A stretch of 7,336 nt of DNA from assembly GCA_964530215.1 (NCBI GenBank), contig CAZHAJ010000090.1, positions 1 to 7,336 of the forward strand. Reading direction: 5' to 3'. Source of the DNA: JAAXTT01 sp964530215. Its GTDB lineage: Bacteria; Bacillota; Desulfotomaculia; Desulfotomaculales; Desulfocucumaceae. Shown piece after piece: positions 6,254 to 7,336 of the stretch. The position numbers were made by a program, and so were the translations under genes. The notes under the pieces were generated by a model. The model worked only from the letters and a program-made list of their open reading frames with translations, had not been told where the DNA came from and ran no database searches. How positions within the stretch are numbered: position 1 is the first letter of the stretch; every line of letters starts with the position of its first letter.

Positions 6254-7060
6254 ATGAAAAAAACAATTTTGATAACCATCCTGCTGACATTTTTATCGGT
6301 AGCCTGTGGTGTCCCTGAAAAAAAACCTTTAACCCCTTCGAACAATAAAACCCCTGCTATCAGAGATATTAATTTTGAAGAGGTTAGTCCAGGGGCAGCA
6401 TCTAAAGAAATTAAAGAAATGGCAGATATCGTTAAAACCCGAGATGCTGTTCTATGGGCAGTTTCAGATAATAAAAATTATCTTATCATTAGCCAGGGGG
6501 ATATTTCAAAAGATTATCGTTTAGAGGTGGATGAAATTCTGCAAAGATCATTATTAACAGAATTAATTTGGCTTGATATTAAATTTAACTTTAAAGTGAA
6601 AGATCAACCTAAAAATGAACTTGAATCCACAGTAAAAATATTAAGGGTAGATGTAAGCGGCCAACCCAAAGGCATTGCGTTCAGCGCCGCAGGATTAGAT
6701 GTTACTAAAACAGAACCAAGCAAACCAGCTTCACCGGCTCAGATAGATAAACGCGTTGTCAACCCAACCGATCCTTTATTCACAGTGAAGCAACCGATAG
6801 AAAATCAGCAAATCAACAGTCCGGTTTTTATCCAAGGAAAAGCCAATACCCCTATTAATCAATTGCGGGTTATGATATCCACCGATGGCGGTCAGATAAT
6901 TAAAGAAGAAAGTATCGAAATAAACAATGATACCGGAAACTTTAGCAAAGAGGTGAAATATAATTCTCCATCATTTCCGACATCCGGTGAAATAACCTTG
7001 CTATCCATAACTAACTCGGAAGAAGATATACTGGCTAGAATACCGGTTACCATTAATTAA
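6254..7060 (+). CDS. Lipoprotein with PrcB-like and C-terminal Gmad2-like domains
   Basis: A 268-residue exported protein of unknown function. The N-terminus has two lysines, a hydrophobic core (about 4-16) and a lipobox LSVAC with Cys18 as the lipidated residue; Ser at -3 is less common than Leu but allowed. A Pro/Asn/Lys-rich spacer follows (about 20-38). Residues 65-147 (YLIISQGDISKDYRLEVDEI and on to GIAFSAAG) resemble a PrcB-type C-terminal domain, a tentative reading. A Pro/Ser/Lys linker (about 150-172) leads to a beta-rich domain at 175-268 with the layout of Gmad2, the Ig-like domain found in sporulation and germination proteins (FTVKQPIENQQINSPVFIQG, then VTIN at the end). It probably sits on the outer face of the cytoplasmic membrane. 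ATG 6254 follows GGGGG by 6 nt, within the trpS terminator hairpin. DUF2953 follows 32 nt downstream, so the two may be co-transcribed. A role in the spore envelope or germination is only a guess. Confidence 0.75.
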   Translation: MKKTILITILLTFLSVACGVPEKKPLTPSNNKTPAIRDINFEEVSPGAASKEIKEMADIVKTRDAVLWAVSDNKNYLIISQGDISKDYRLEVDEILQRSLLTELIWLDIKFNFKVKDQPKNELESTVKILRVDVSGQPKGIAFSAAGLDVTKTEPSKPASPAQIDKRVVNPTDPLFTVKQPIENQQINSPVFIQGKANTPINQLRVMISTDGGQIIKEESIEINNDTGNFSKEVKYNSPSFPTSGEITLLSITNSEEDILARIPVTIN

Positions 7061-7092
7061 CATATAAACTATTTATTAAGAACTCTAAGTAG

Positions 7093-7336
7093 GTGGAACC
7101 TATCTATTATGCAATTACAGCTATACTTACAATATCAATGGCTGTTTTGTTCTTAATGCCGTTAAAGATTAACTTGCTTTATGTAAGAGAAGAAAAGCAA
7201 GATGATTGTCTTGTCATCAATATATTATTATGCTCTTTTATCAGGATAAGGCATAAAATCAATTTGCTGGATGTTAAGATAGTTCCGTCAAAAAAATCTT
7301 TGGGTATTATATCTGTCTTTTCCCGGAAACACCAAA
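7093..7336 (+). CDS. DUF2953 (YtfI-like) membrane protein, N-terminal part only
   Basis: The frame is open from GTG 7093 to the window edge, giving 81 complete residues. An in-frame TAG at 7090-7092 directly precedes the GTG, so the start cannot lie further upstream; the only early alternative is ATG 7138, which would cut away most of the membrane segment. The peptide starts with one hydrophobic helix (about 4-23, IYYAITAILTISMAVLFLMP), then a beta-like stretch (KINLLYVREE, CLVINILLCSFIRIRHKI), the layout of DUF2953 proteins. In Bacillus the member YtfI is encoded beside YtfJ (GerW), a spore germination protein; the function of DUF2953 itself is not established. The Shine-Dalgarno is poor (AAGTAGG touching the start). 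The gene runs off the window, so the family call rests on the N-terminus alone. Confidence 0.6.
   Translation, partial: MEPIYYAITAILTISMAVLFLMPLKINLLYVREEKQDDCLVINILLCSFIRIRHKINLLDVKIVPSKKSLGIISVFSRKHQ

Overview
The window reads as chromosomal DNA from a low-GC (about 40% by eye) spore-forming Firmicute, most likely a clostridial lineage such as Peptococcaceae. This rests on gene content and style: a stand-alone TrpB2-type tryptophan synthase beta chain, a DHH-CBS-CBS-tRNA nucleotidyltransferase fusion, a TrpRS with the four-cysteine iron-sulfur motif, a lipoprotein ending in a Gmad2-like domain, and the start of a DUF2953 (YtfI-like) gene, a family found next to gerW in spore formers. All recognisable genes are on the + strand. 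I see no rRNA, tRNA, insertion sequence, CRISPR array or phage gene. No species can be named from sequence alone.

Layout. The C-terminal end of an unidentified gene (3-140) is followed by a 147-nt gap that forms the trpB2 leader. The leader carries a strong hairpin (231-262) directly followed by six regularly spaced GAG/UAG triplets (264-292) that run over the ribosome binding site and start codon of trpB2 (288-1643). A strong intrinsic terminator (1734-1773) closes that unit. An extended -10 promoter (about 1825-1854) then starts a second unit: the 881-residue DHH/CBS/nucleotidyltransferase gene (1889-4534), an M50 site-2 protease family gene overlapping it by 8 nt with a TTG start (4527-5156), and trpS (5186-6169). 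A terminator-like hairpin after trpS (6208-6253) runs into the start codon of a lipoprotein gene (6254-7060). A DUF2953 gene begins at 7093 and is cut by the window edge.

How the parts relate. TrpB2 would make L-tryptophan from indole and L-serine without a TrpA partner; trpS charges tRNA-Trp with it, and the fusion enzyme would finish tRNA 3' ends, so the window leans towards tryptophan supply and tRNA maturation. The most interesting signal is the trpB2 leader. Hairpin plus (G/U)AG repeats across the start site is the arrangement by which the tryptophan-binding protein TRAP represses translation in Bacillus. If correct, this would be tryptophan feedback on a TrpB2 salvage enzyme. It remains an inference, since the TRAP gene mtrB is not in the window.
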